Of a stretch of 64,000 nt of DNA, positions 44,543 to 56,242 are shown one piece after another. Every line of letters starts with the position of its first letter. Position 1 is the stretch's first letter. A program made the position numbers and the translations under genes. Below the pieces are notes generated by a model. The model was not told the DNA's origin. It saw only the letters and a program-made list of their open reading frames with translations, and made no database searches. This DNA comes from Sutterella sp047777475 (GTDB lineage Bacteria; Pseudomonadota; Gammaproteobacteria; Burkholderiales; Burkholderiaceae_F): the NCBI GenBank assembly GCA_047777475.1, contig JBKEET010000002.1, positions 62,001 to 126,000 of the forward strand, in the 5' to 3' direction.

Positions 44543-45034
44543 ATGGAATTCTTCATCCGCGATGCCCGCCCCGAAGACTGCGGGGCGGTCTGCGAGCTCG
44601 TGCGCGAGCTTGCCGACTACGAAAAGCTGAGCGACGAGTGCCACGCCACGGAAGAAAAGCTCAGGGCCGAGCTCTTCGGCCCCAAGCCCGTGATCGGCTG
44701 TCTCATCGGCTGGGAGCGGGACGAAGGCGGCGAAAGGCCCGTCGCCATGGCGCTTTACTTCTACAACTTCTCAACTTTCGAGATGCACCGCGGCATTTAC
44801 CTCGAGGACCTTTTCGTGAAGGACGGACACCGCAGCCGCGGCTACGGCAGCCGGCTCATCAGGGCGCTCGCGGCGAAGGCCGTGAAGGAAGGCTGCCCGC
44901 GCTTCGACTGGCAGGTCCTCGACTGGAACAAGCCTGCGATCGACTTTTACAAGTCGCTCGGCGCCAAGGTGCGCGGCGAGTGGCTCACCTGCCGCCTCGA
45001 GGGCGAAAGTCTGCGCCGCGCGGCGAGCCGCTAG
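44543..45034 (+). CDS. GNAT acetyltransferase, diamine acetyltransferase-like
   Basis: The 163-aa cytoplasmic enzyme transfers acetyl from acetyl-CoA to an amine. The core LYFYNFSTFEMHRGIYLEDLFVKDGHRSRGYGSRL (key parts IYLEDLFV and the CoA loop RSRGYG) resembles spermidine/spermine and thialysine acetyltransferases, and DWNKPAIDFYKSLGA is the usual C-terminal motif. It starts two bases after lysE; an acetylation-plus-export pair for a diamine or amino acid is possible but inferred. dnaX follows 50 bases later. Confidence 0.85.
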   Translation: MEFFIRDARPEDCGAVCELVRELADYEKLSDECHATEEKLRAELFGPKPVIGCLIGWERDEGGERPVAMALYFYNFSTFEMHRGIYLEDLFVKDGHRSRGYGSRLIRALAAKAVKEGCPRFDWQVLDWNKPAIDFYKSLGAKVRGEWLTCRLEGESLRRAASR

Positions 45035-45084
45035 AATAGAGCGCAGTCGGCGGGCGCACGGCCCGCCAAGCACAAGGATTCACG

Positions 45085-46500
45085 ATGAGCAGCTATCAGG
45101 TACTTGCCCGCAAATGGAGGCCTCACGACTTCGAGAGCATCGTCGGGCAGGATCACGTCGTCCGGGCGCTCACCCGGGCGCTGACCGAGAAGCGCCTGCA
45201 CCATGCCTATCTCTTCACAGGCACGCGCGGCGTCGGCAAAACTACGATCTCGCGCATTTTCGCCAAGGCGCTCAACTGCCAGGGCCCCGACGGGAAGGGT
45301 GACATCACGGCGCATCCCTGCGGCGTGTGCCCGGCGTGCCGCGCGATCGACGAGGGGCGCTTCCCCGACTACATCGAGATGGACGCGGCGAGCAACCGCT
45401 CGGTCGAGGACATGACCGCGCTTCTCGAAAAGGCGATGTACGCGCCCACCGAGGGCCGCTTCAAGGTCTACATGATCGACGAGGTGCACATGCTTTCGCA
45501 GACGGCCTTCAACGCCATGCTGAAGACGCTTGAGGAGCCGCCCGAGTACGTGAAGTTCATCCTCGCGACGACCGATCCGCAGAAGGTGCCCGTCACCGTG
45601 CTCTCGCGCTGCCTGCAGTTCAACCTGCGCAATATGACGCCGCAGGGCATCGTCGGCCACATGTCGCACATCCTCGACGTCGAGAAGATCGCCTACGAGA
45701 CGGGCGCGCTGCGGCTCCTCGCCGCGGGCGCCAGAGGCTCGATGCGCGACGGTCTCTCGCTGCTCGACCAGGCCATCGCCTACTGCGGCGACAAGCTCAC
45801 CGAAGAGGGCGTCCGGCGCATGCTCGGCATGAGCGGCAGCGAAACGCTCACCGCCGTCCTGAAGGCGCTCGCCGCCGGCAACGGCGCGGAGATGATCCGC
45901 GCGGCCGACACGATGCAGAACGAGGGCCTCTCGTTTGCGCAGGCGCTGCGCGACCTCGCGGGCATGCTGCACAAGATGGCGCTCGTGCAGCGGGTGCCTT
46001 CCGCGGTGGGCGACGACGATCCCGACGCGGGCGTCATCCGCGAGCTTGCCAAGGCGTTCTCGCCCGAAGAGGTGCAACTCTGCTACCAGATCGCGCTGCA
46101 CGGCCGCAACGACCTCGGGCTCGCGCCCGACGAATACGCGGGCTTCACGATGACGCTGCTGCGCATGCTCGCCTTCAAGCCCGCGGGCATGAGGGGCGTC
46201 GCTTCGGTGCCCGCAAGGGACGAGGCGCGCGCAGCCGCGAAGGCTGCGCCGGCCGCTTCGGCCCCGGCTTCCGCGCCGGCGCCTGCTCCTGCTCCCGCTT
46301 CCGCCGCGGCCAAGCCCGCGGCCCCGCAGCCTGCGGCCGCCGCTCCGGCTCCCGAGCCCAAGCCCGCTCAGCAAAGCGCGGCGCCGGCCCCGGCGCCTTC
46401 TCCTGCACCGGCCGCCGAGGCGGCGCCGGACGATGATTCGGGCGACGACGAATGCGCGCCCGGCGAGGAGCCTCCCTGGGGAGAGCCCTCCGCCAGTTGA
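45085..46500 (+). CDS. dnaX: DNA polymerase III gamma-length subunit (zero-frame product of dnaX)
   Basis: The 471-aa clamp-loader ATPase has YQVLARKWRP, Walker A GTRGVGKTT, the zinc knuckle CGVCPACR, DEVHMLSQTAFNAMLKTLEEPP and the sensor SRCLQF. Domain III ends near residue 370, followed by an Ala/Pro-rich linker. The zero frame stops at TGA 46498-46500 within the linker, so this product lacks the tau domains that bind DnaB and polymerase alpha subunit. The tau C-terminal domain continues in the +1 frame. The site CCC-U (46486-46489), three codons before the stop, could allow a +1 shift giving a tau of about 611 aa. An indel or sequencing error is the alternative. Confidence 0.93.
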   Translation: MSSYQVLARKWRPHDFESIVGQDHVVRALTRALTEKRLHHAYLFTGTRGVGKTTISRIFAKALNCQGPDGKGDITAHPCGVCPACRAIDEGRFPDYIEMDAASNRSVEDMTALLEKAMYAPTEGRFKVYMIDEVHMLSQTAFNAMLKTLEEPPEYVKFILATTDPQKVPVTVLSRCLQFNLRNMTPQGIVGHMSHILDVEKIAYETGALRLLAAGARGSMRDGLSLLDQAIAYCGDKLTEEGVRRMLGMSGSETLTAVLKALAAGNGAEMIRAADTMQNEGLSFAQALRDLAGMLHKMALVQRVPSAVGDDDPDAGVIRELAKAFSPEEVQLCYQIALHGRNDLGLAPDEYAGFTMTLLRMLAFKPAGMRGVASVPARDEARAAAKAAPAASAPASAPAPAPAPASAAAKPAAPQPAAAAPAPEPKPAQQSAAPAPAPSPAPAAEAAPDDDSGDDECAPGEEPPWGEPSAS

Positions 46501-46921
46501 GGACGCTCCGGAGTACCCCGACGACTACGACCAGCCCGAAGGGGACTCGCTTGACTGGCGAAAAATCATCAGCGGAGCAAAGCTCACCGGCCCGGTGCGC
46601 AACATCGCGGCCTCCTCGCAGGTGCTTGCCCTCACGGAGAGCTTCGCGCGGCTGCGCGTGTCCGTGGGCGCGTTTGCGACGGAAGGGAACCGCCGTCTGC
46701 TCGAGCAGCGCCTCTCGCGCTATTTCGGCACCGACTTTCACGTCGAGTTCGAGATCGGCGAGCAGACGGCCGAAACGGTCTCGGATGCCGAGCACAACGA
46801 GCGCGAGGCGGCCCGCCGCGCGCTCATCGACGGCCTCGAGGCCGATCCGCTCGTGCAGAAGGTGGTGAAGCTTTTTCATGGTACGATTGACGAATCTTCG
46901 GTGACGCCGCTCAAGAAATGA
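46490..46921 (+). CDS. dnaX: dnaX tau-specific C-terminal region in the +1 frame
   Basis: This frame is open across the dnaX stop and encodes about 143 residues after the proposed shift (PPVEDAPEYPDDYD, then DWRKIISGAKLTGPVRNIAASSQVLALTESFARLRV). The W-x-x-I-I-x-x-x-x-L-x-G-x-x-R-N-x-A pattern is the tau domain V seen in DnaX proteins, which binds the polymerase core. It has no convincing start of its own; an ATG at 46433 lies in the linker without a ribosome-binding site. It ends at 46921, just before ybaB. Confidence 0.8.
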   Translation, partial: PPVEDAPEYPDDYDQPEGDSLDWRKIISGAKLTGPVRNIAASSQVLALTESFARLRVSVGAFATEGNRRLLEQRLSRYFGTDFHVEFEIGEQTAETVSDAEHNEREAARRALIDGLEADPLVQKVVKLFHGTIDESSVTPLKK

Positions 46922-46962
46922 GCGGCGCGGCCGGTTTTTAACGAGTAAAGGAATATTTGACT

Positions 46963-47292
46963 ATGCGTGGTTTCGGCGGCGGCAACATGGGCGGCCTGAT
47001 GGCTCAGGCCCAGAGAATGCAGGCGAAGCTCTCTCAGGTTCAGGAAGAAATCGCCAAGATGGAAATCGAAGGCGAATCGGGCAGCGGCGCCGTCAAGGTG
47101 AAGATCAACGGCAAGCACGAATGCCTGCGCGTCACGATCGATCCGAAGGCCGTGACGCCCGACGATCCCGAGATGCTCGAAGACCTTGTGCAGCTCGCCT
47201 TCAACGACGCCCAGAAGCGTCTGAGCGAAGTTTCCGAGCAGCGCGTCCGGGCGGCGGTTCCGCTTCCCGCCGGGATGAAGCTTCCGTTCTAA
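46963..47292 (+). CDS. ybaB: YbaB/EbfC nucleoid-associated protein
   Basis: The 109-aa DNA-binding protein has the usual Gly/Met-rich start (MRGFGGGNMGGLMAQAQRMQAK; key part GGLMAQAQRMQ) and the core GSGAVKVKINGKHECLRVTIDPKAV. It forms dimers with tweezer-like DNA contacts. I start at ATG 46963; a TTG six bases upstream has better spacing to AAAGGA and could be used instead. It follows dnaX as in most bacteria, but modD separates it from recR. Confidence 0.92.
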   Translation: MRGFGGGNMGGLMAQAQRMQAKLSQVQEEIAKMEIEGESGSGAVKVKINGKHECLRVTIDPKAVTPDDPEMLEDLVQLAFNDAQKRLSEVSEQRVRAAVPLPAGMKLPF

Positions 47293-47343
47293 CAGTTCCG
47301 CCGGCAGATTCGTCTGCCGGCTTTTTTTTCAAGGAGTCGGATC

Positions 47344-48186
47344 ATGGCGTTCCTGCGTGTTTCCCAGCGCTACATCGACGAGCTTCTGGCGGGCGACTGC
47401 CAGGGGCACGACATCACCACGGAGGGCCTCGGCATCGACGATGTGCCCGCGCGCGTCACGGCCTGTCCCAAGGAGGCGGGCATCGTCGCCGGCATCGACA
47501 TCGCCGCGCGTCTTTTCGAGACGGCGGGCGCCAAGGTGAAGCGCCTGCACCGCGACGGCGATGCGGTCGGCGTGCTCGAGCCGGTGCTCGTCGCCGAAGG
47601 TCCCGCTCAGGCGGTGCACGCCGCCTACAAGGTGGCGCAGTGCGCCATGGAATACGCGGGCGGCATCGCCCGCCGCGTGCGCGCCATGGCCGATGCGGCC
47701 GAGCGCGGCCGCGCGGGCGTGCGCGTCGCCTGCACGAGAAAGCATTTCCCGGGCACGAAGACGCTCTCGATGTGCGGCGTGCTCGCCGGCGGCGGCATCA
47801 TGCACCGTCTCGGGCTCTCGGATTCGATCCTCGTCTTCGACCAGCACCGCGTGCTCTGCGCCGATGCGGACGCGGCGGTGCGCCGCCTCATCGCCGCCGA
47901 GCCCGAGCACAAGGTCTGCGTCGAGGTGGCGAGCGCCGAAGAGGGCCTGCACTACGCGGGCCTCGGCGCGCAGATCATCCAGTGCGAGCGCTTCAAGCCC
48001 GAGGAGATCGCCGCGTTTGCCAAGGCGCTGCATGAAAAGTTCCCGGGCACCGTGATCAACGCCGCGGGCGGCGTCAACGCCGACAACGCCGAGGCCTATG
48101 CGGCCGCGGGCGCCGACGTGCTCGTCACCTCGTGGCCGTATTTCGGCAAGCCCGCCGACGTGAAAATGCGCTTTGAGGCGCTCTGA
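47344..48186 (+). CDS. modD: ModD-like pyrophosphorylase (nicotinate-nucleotide pyrophosphorylase family)
   Basis: The 280-aa protein resembles ModD, a NadC relative found near molybdate transport genes. Landmarks are DITTEGLGI at the N-terminus, CTRKHFPGTKTLSMCGVLAGGGIMHRLGLSDSILVFDQHR (key parts TRKHFPGTK and GGGIMHRLGLSD) and the C-terminal INAAGGVNADNAEAYAAAGADVLVTS phosphoribosyl site. True NadC has RKTTPG in place of RKHFPG. Its molybdenum-related reaction is not established. No mod transport genes are near. It is inserted between ybaB and recR, ten bases before recR, so it is co-transcribed with them. Confidence 0.85.
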   Translation: MAFLRVSQRYIDELLAGDCQGHDITTEGLGIDDVPARVTACPKEAGIVAGIDIAARLFETAGAKVKRLHRDGDAVGVLEPVLVAEGPAQAVHAAYKVAQCAMEYAGGIARRVRAMADAAERGRAGVRVACTRKHFPGTKTLSMCGVLAGGGIMHRLGLSDSILVFDQHRVLCADADAAVRRLIAAEPEHKVCVEVASAEEGLHYAGLGAQIIQCERFKPEEIAAFAKALHEKFPGTVINAAGGVNADNAEAYAAAGADVLVTSWPYFGKPADVKMRFEAL

Positions 48187-48195
48187 GGACAAGCG

Positions 48196-48813
48196 ATGGC
48201 CATTCGTCTTTCGCCGGCCGTCCAGGACCTCATCGACGCGCTGCGCGCCATGCCAGGCTTCGGGCCGAGGAGCGCGCAGCGGGCGGCCTTTTTCCTGCTG
48301 CAGCATCCCGAGGCAACCGAAAAGCTCTCGGGCGCCCTTGCGGCGGCCAAGTCGGGCCTGCACCGCTGCCCGCTCTGCCACACGTTCACCGAGGACGGGC
48401 TCTGCCCGGTGTGCGCCGACGAGACGCGCGACAAGGGACTGCTCTGCGTCGTCGAAAGCGTCGCCGACCAGATCGCGCTCGACGCGTCGCTTTCCTGGCC
48501 GGGCCGCTACTTCGTGCTCGGCGGTCGCCTCAACCCGATCGACGGCGTGGGGCCGGAGGACATCGGCCTGTCCGAGCTCCTGAAGCGCATCGGCGATGCG
48601 CAGGAGAAGGGCGAGCTGCGCGAGGTCGTGGTGGCGACGAGCTACACGCCCGAGGGCGACGCCACGGCCTACTACATCATCGATGCGGTCAAGAAGCGCT
48701 GGCCGGGGCTGCGCATCACGCGCCTCGCGCGCGGGCTGCCGAGCGGCATTGAAATCGAGTACACCGACCTCTCGACCATCGCCAACGCGGTCTACGGCCG
48801 GCGGGACGCCTGA
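48196..48813 (+). CDS. recR: Recombination protein RecR
   Basis: The 205-aa protein has an N-terminal helix-hairpin-helix (AMPGFGPRSAQRAAFFLL), a C4 zinc finger (CPLC, then CPVC, near residues 57-75) and a TOPRIM domain (LLCVVESVADQIALD, YFVLGGRLNPIDGVGPEDI). It works with RecF/RecO to load RecA at gaps. Length and domain order are standard. Confidence 0.96.
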   Translation: MAIRLSPAVQDLIDALRAMPGFGPRSAQRAAFFLLQHPEATEKLSGALAAAKSGLHRCPLCHTFTEDGLCPVCADETRDKGLLCVVESVADQIALDASLSWPGRYFVLGGRLNPIDGVGPEDIGLSELLKRIGDAQEKGELREVVVATSYTPEGDATAYYIIDAVKKRWPGLRITRLARGLPSGIEIEYTDLSTIANAVYGRRDA

Positions 48814-48838
48814 AAGCGCCGAAAAATCACGGCGCTTT
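48813..48838 (+). terminator. Hairpin after recR
   Basis: AAAGCGCCG pairs perfectly with CGGCGCTTT across 8 nt; the T-run is part of the stem. Confidence 0.6.
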
Positions 48839-48973
48839 GCCATTTGTCGCCAAAAGAGCTTCTTTGACGACAAAATGCGAGCATAAATTGTTGATTACTC
48901 AGCAAATTTTGATTTCTCAAGGGCGCCGGAAGGCAAGACAAAACGCCTACGGGGTTATGCTCAGAAAGTCCGA

Positions 48974-49048
48974 TTGAAGGCCAACAGCGGCTCTAATAAA
49001 ATGTTTTGAATTCGCCCGCAAAGTCTGAGGTTCTCGGGCTTTGCGGGC
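48974..49048 (+). promoter_or_regulatory. carA promoter and leader hairpin
   Basis: TTGAAG (48974-48979) and TAAAAT (48997-49002) are spaced 17 bp. A perfect 10-bp stem GCCCGCAAAG / CTTTGCGGGC (49014-49048) would lie within a few bases of the transcript start, before the AAGGAGC ribosome site of carA. It lacks a T-run and may act as a 5' stabiliser or regulatory stem. Confidence 0.6.
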
Positions 49049-49078
49049 AAGCGACACAAAGGAGCAAAAGAGACAGCC

Positions 49079-50272
<1,194 letters not shown>

Positions 50273-50298
50273 GTCCGGCGCGCAAGGAATAAGAAACG

Positions 50299-50895
50299 AT
50301 GACAGACAACGACATCATCCTCGCCGATCTTGCCGAAGCGAAGAGCGCTCTCGAGGCGCTGATGAACAACCCCGAGACGATTTCCGCCATCGCCAAGGCC
50401 GCCGATCTCATCGCCCGGGCCGTGAGCGGCACGGGCAAAGTGATGAGCTGCGGCAACGGCGGCAGCCTCTGCGACGCCATGCACTTCGCCGAGGAGATGA
50501 CCGGTCGCTTCCGCAGCGACCGCCGCCCCTATGCGGCCGTGGCCATCGCGGACGCCTCGCACATGGCCTGCGTCGGCAACGACTACGGCTACGAGTACGT
50601 CTTCTCCCGCTACGTCGAGGCGCACGGGCAGCCCGGTGACGTGCTGATCGCCATCTCCACCTCCGGCACGAGCCGCAATGTGCTCCGCGCCGTCGAAGCC
50701 GCCCGTGCCAAGGGCGTGAAGGTGGTGGCGATGACCGGCCGGAAGGACAGCCCGCTTGCCAAGGCGGCCGATGCGGCCATCGTGACGCCGGGCGGCACCA
50801 AGTGGGCCGACCGCGTGCAGGAGCTGCACATCAAATGCATTCACATCATGATCGAGCTCGTCGAAAGAAAGCTTGATCCCCAGAATTACGAGTAA
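50299..50895 (+). CDS. gmhA: Sedoheptulose 7-phosphate isomerase
   Basis: The 198-aa SIS-domain enzyme makes D-glycero-D-manno-heptose 7-phosphate, the first step of heptose synthesis for LPS inner core. Landmarks are SCGNGGSLCDAMHFAEEMTGRF, ISTSGTSRNVLRAVEAA and the C-terminal HIKCIHIMIELVE. DnaA-binding DiaA proteins are related, but ADASHMACVGNDYGYEYVFSR favours GmhA. It lies 26 bases after carA and its stop is within 4 bases of the carB start, so it is part of the carAB transcript. Confidence 0.9.
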   Translation: MTDNDIILADLAEAKSALEALMNNPETISAIAKAADLIARAVSGTGKVMSCGNGGSLCDAMHFAEEMTGRFRSDRRPYAAVAIADASHMACVGNDYGYEYVFSRYVEAHGQPGDVLIAISTSGTSRNVLRAVEAARAKGVKVVAMTGRKDSPLAKAADAAIVTPGGTKWADRVQELHIKCIHIMIELVERKLDPQNYE

Positions 50896-50898
50896 ATC

Positions 50899-54123
<3,225 letters not shown>

Positions 54124-54152
54124 GGATTTTTGATAAACTAACGAAGCCAAGT

Positions 54153-54185
54153 GCCGGCGCGCCCCGTGCGCGCCGGCTCATTTTC
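54153..54185 (+). terminator. Terminator of the car operon
   Basis: GCCGGCGCG pairs with CGCGCCGGC across a short loop and is followed by TCATTTTCTG. Confidence 0.65.
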
Positions 54186-54251
54186 TGTTGTCTAGCGCCC
54201 GAACGTCTTTAAGGCATTTCGGGCGTTGTTATGTAAAGAACTTATAAAACC

Positions 54252-54731
54252 ATGCTTTCCCGCATTCCCATCACGACCCGCGGCGCAGAGAAGCTCAAGG
54301 CCGAACTCGACTATCTCAAGAAGACCGCCCGTCCCAACGTCATCGCGGCCATTGCCGAAGCCCGCGAGAAGGGCGATCTTTCGGAGAACGCCGAATACGA
54401 CGCCGCCCGTGAGGAACAGGGCCACATCGAAGGCCGCATTGCCGAGCTCGAGGCGAAGATCCCCGCGCTGCAGATCATCGATCCGCATGCGGTCAACGCC
54501 GGCGACCGCATCGTTTTCGGCGCCACCGTCGAGCTTTACGACGAAGACGACGATTCGACCGTGACCTATCAGATCGTCGGCGACGACGAGGCGGACATCA
54601 AGGAAAACCGCATTTCCGTTTCCTCGCCGATCGCGCGCGCCCTGATCGGCAAGAGCGAGGGCGACACGGTGAGCTTCGTCGCCCCGAAGGGCAAGGTCAC
54701 CTACGAGATCGAGTCGGTCGAGTACATCTGA
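54252..54731 (+). CDS. greA: Transcription elongation factor GreA
   Basis: The 159-aa factor rescues backtracked RNA polymerase. The N-terminal coiled coil carries REKGDLSENAEYDAAREEQGHIEGRI, with the tip acidic residues Asp and Glu that hold Mg, and the C-terminal FKBP-like domain ends APKGKVTYEIESVEYI. It follows carB as in many betaproteobacteria, after the car terminator. Confidence 0.96.
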   Translation: MLSRIPITTRGAEKLKAELDYLKKTARPNVIAAIAEAREKGDLSENAEYDAAREEQGHIEGRIAELEAKIPALQIIDPHAVNAGDRIVFGATVELYDEDDDSTVTYQIVGDDEADIKENRISVSSPIARALIGKSEGDTVSFVAPKGKVTYEIESVEYI

Positions 54732-54758
54732 CCGCGCCCGGGCGCCGTTCCCGCCGAA

Positions 54759-54797
54759 AAAAAAGTGCAGCCCCGTTTTGCAGGACTGCACTTTTTT
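54759..54797. terminator. Bidirectional terminator between greA and yhbY
   Basis: AAAAAAGTGCAG pairs with CTGCACTTTTTT across about 15 nt; T-runs on both strands. Confidence 0.85.
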
Positions 54798-54818
54798 CAT
54801 GCGCGAAAGCGCCTTGCG

Positions 54819-55307
54819 TCAGGAGCGGGCGCCCATGGCCTTCTTGGTCACGCGCTTCCTCTTCGGGCGCGCGCGGCGGGGCACGGGAGCCGCCTTCACT
54901 TTCTTGTCGCCGGGCTTCTTGCGTGCGACCTTCTTCTTCGAGGCGGGGCGCTCGGGAGCCGGGGCGGCCGCCGCCTTCTTGGCGGCGAGCATGGCGCGCA
55001 GGGCCTTTTCGGGGTGCTCGCGGTCCTCTTCCTCGGCGGGGCGCCAGAAGATGAAGAGCCTGCCGATCGTCTGCACGCGCGCGGCGCCGAGCTTCTCGGC
55101 GATTTCGGCGTACATCGCGGCGCGCTCCTCGGCGTCCATCGCCGGCACGCGGACCTTGATGAGCTCGTGCGCGGTGAGCGCGCGGTCGATTTCCTTCAGC
55201 ACGGCCTCGGTGAGGCCGTTGGCGCCGAGCAGCACGACGGGGTCGAGATGGTGCGCCTGCGCGCGCAGCTCAAGGCGTGCGTCGCGCTCAAGAATAATTT
55301 CTTTCAT
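54819..55307 (-). CDS. yhbY: CRM-domain RNA-binding protein YhbY with basic tail
   Basis: The 162-aa protein starts with a CRM domain (residues 5-97: LRAQAHHLDPVVLLGANGLTEAVLKEIDRAL, then HELIKVRV and IGRLFIFWR). YhbY binds the pre-50S ribosome in E. coli, where it is about 97 aa. Here residues 98-162 form a low-complexity Ala/Lys/Arg/Pro tail (SKKKVARKK, PRRARPKRKRVTKK), likely disordered and RNA-binding. It is divergent from rlmE, the usual arrangement. Confidence 0.88.
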   Translation of the reverse strand: MKEIILERDARLELRAQAHHLDPVVLLGANGLTEAVLKEIDRALTAHELIKVRVPAMDAEERAAMYAEIAEKLGAARVQTIGRLFIFWRPAEEEDREHPEKALRAMLAAKKAAAAPAPERPASKKKVARKKPGDKKVKAAPVPRRARPKRKRVTKKAMGARS

Positions 55308-55390
55308 AATGTTGATCTGTGCTTCGGGCGCGGCGCGCTTTCAAAAGGCGCCGCACGCCCGGGTGAAATTGCGAAATTCAGGGAAAAAAG

Positions 55391-56038
55391 ATGCCTGTCG
55401 CTACTAAAAAACTGCGCTCTAACCGCGCCTGGATCGAACGTCATATCCATGACCAGTTCGTGAAGCGCTCCAAGGCGGACGGATACCGTGCGCGCTCGGC
55501 TTACAAGCTGCTCGAACTCGACGAGAAGGAGCACCTTTTCCGCCGCGGCATGACGGTGGTGGATCTCGGGGCCGCGCCGGGAAGCTGGTCGCAGATTGCC
55601 AGGGAGCGGCTGCTCGGCCGAGACGGCGCGATCGAGGGCCGCATCATCGCCATGGACATCCTGCCCATGGAACCCATCGAAGGCGTCACATTCCTGCAGG
55701 GCGATTTCCGCGAGCAGGACGTGGCCGACAAATTATCAGAAATTCTCGGCGGCGACAAGGTCGATTTGGTGATGAGCGACATGGCGCCCAATCTTTCGGG
55801 CATCGCGGCCGCCGATGCGGCCCGCTCGATGCTGCTGTGCGAGCTCGCGCTCGATTTCTGCCTCGAGCACCTGAAGCCGTCGGGCGTTTTCGTCACGAAG
55901 GCGTTCCAGGGCTCCGGCTACTCGCAGTTCGTCGAGGCGCTCAAGAAGCATTTCCGCCAGGTGCTCACGCGCAAGCCCGAGGCGAGCCGCGCCACGTCGG
56001 CCGAGATGTACCTCGTCGCCAAGAAGCTCAAGGGCTGA
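55391..56038 (+). CDS. rlmE: 23S rRNA 2'-O-methyltransferase RlmE (FtsJ)
   Basis: The 215-aa enzyme methylates U2552 of 23S rRNA. It has RSAYKLLELDEK, the SAM-binding VVDLGAAPGSWSQIA, and the catalytic Lys-Asp-Lys-Glu set in RSAYK, SDMAPN, VTKAFQG and (further on) the Glu near SAEMYLVAKK. It precedes ftsH as in most proteobacteria, but with a 204-base gap in which I see no feature. Confidence 0.95.
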   Translation: MPVATKKLRSNRAWIERHIHDQFVKRSKADGYRARSAYKLLELDEKEHLFRRGMTVVDLGAAPGSWSQIARERLLGRDGAIEGRIIAMDILPMEPIEGVTFLQGDFREQDVADKLSEILGGDKVDLVMSDMAPNLSGIAAADAARSMLLCELALDFCLEHLKPSGVFVTKAFQGSGYSQFVEALKKHFRQVLTRKPEASRATSAEMYLVAKKLKG

Positions 56039-56242
56039 GCGCGCGGCGGGCCGCGGGCCGTTCACAAACAATTACCAATGCCCTTTAAACGGCCTGCGGG
56101 CAAAGGTCCCGGGCGGCCCACGCAGTAACCCTCAGCGGGTAAAATACACAAGTCGCGCTCCGAAATCTGCGCATTTCGGCGCGAAGCTTTACCGAAAAGA
56201 AAACCGCGCCGCACAAGGGCGGCGCGCCAACGGAGACATAGA

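Noticed and set aside
46245..46430. Ala/Pro repeat-rich stretch in dnaX considered as a possible repeat element
   Set aside because: It is the flexible linker between clamp-loader and tau domains, low-complexity in many DnaX proteins.
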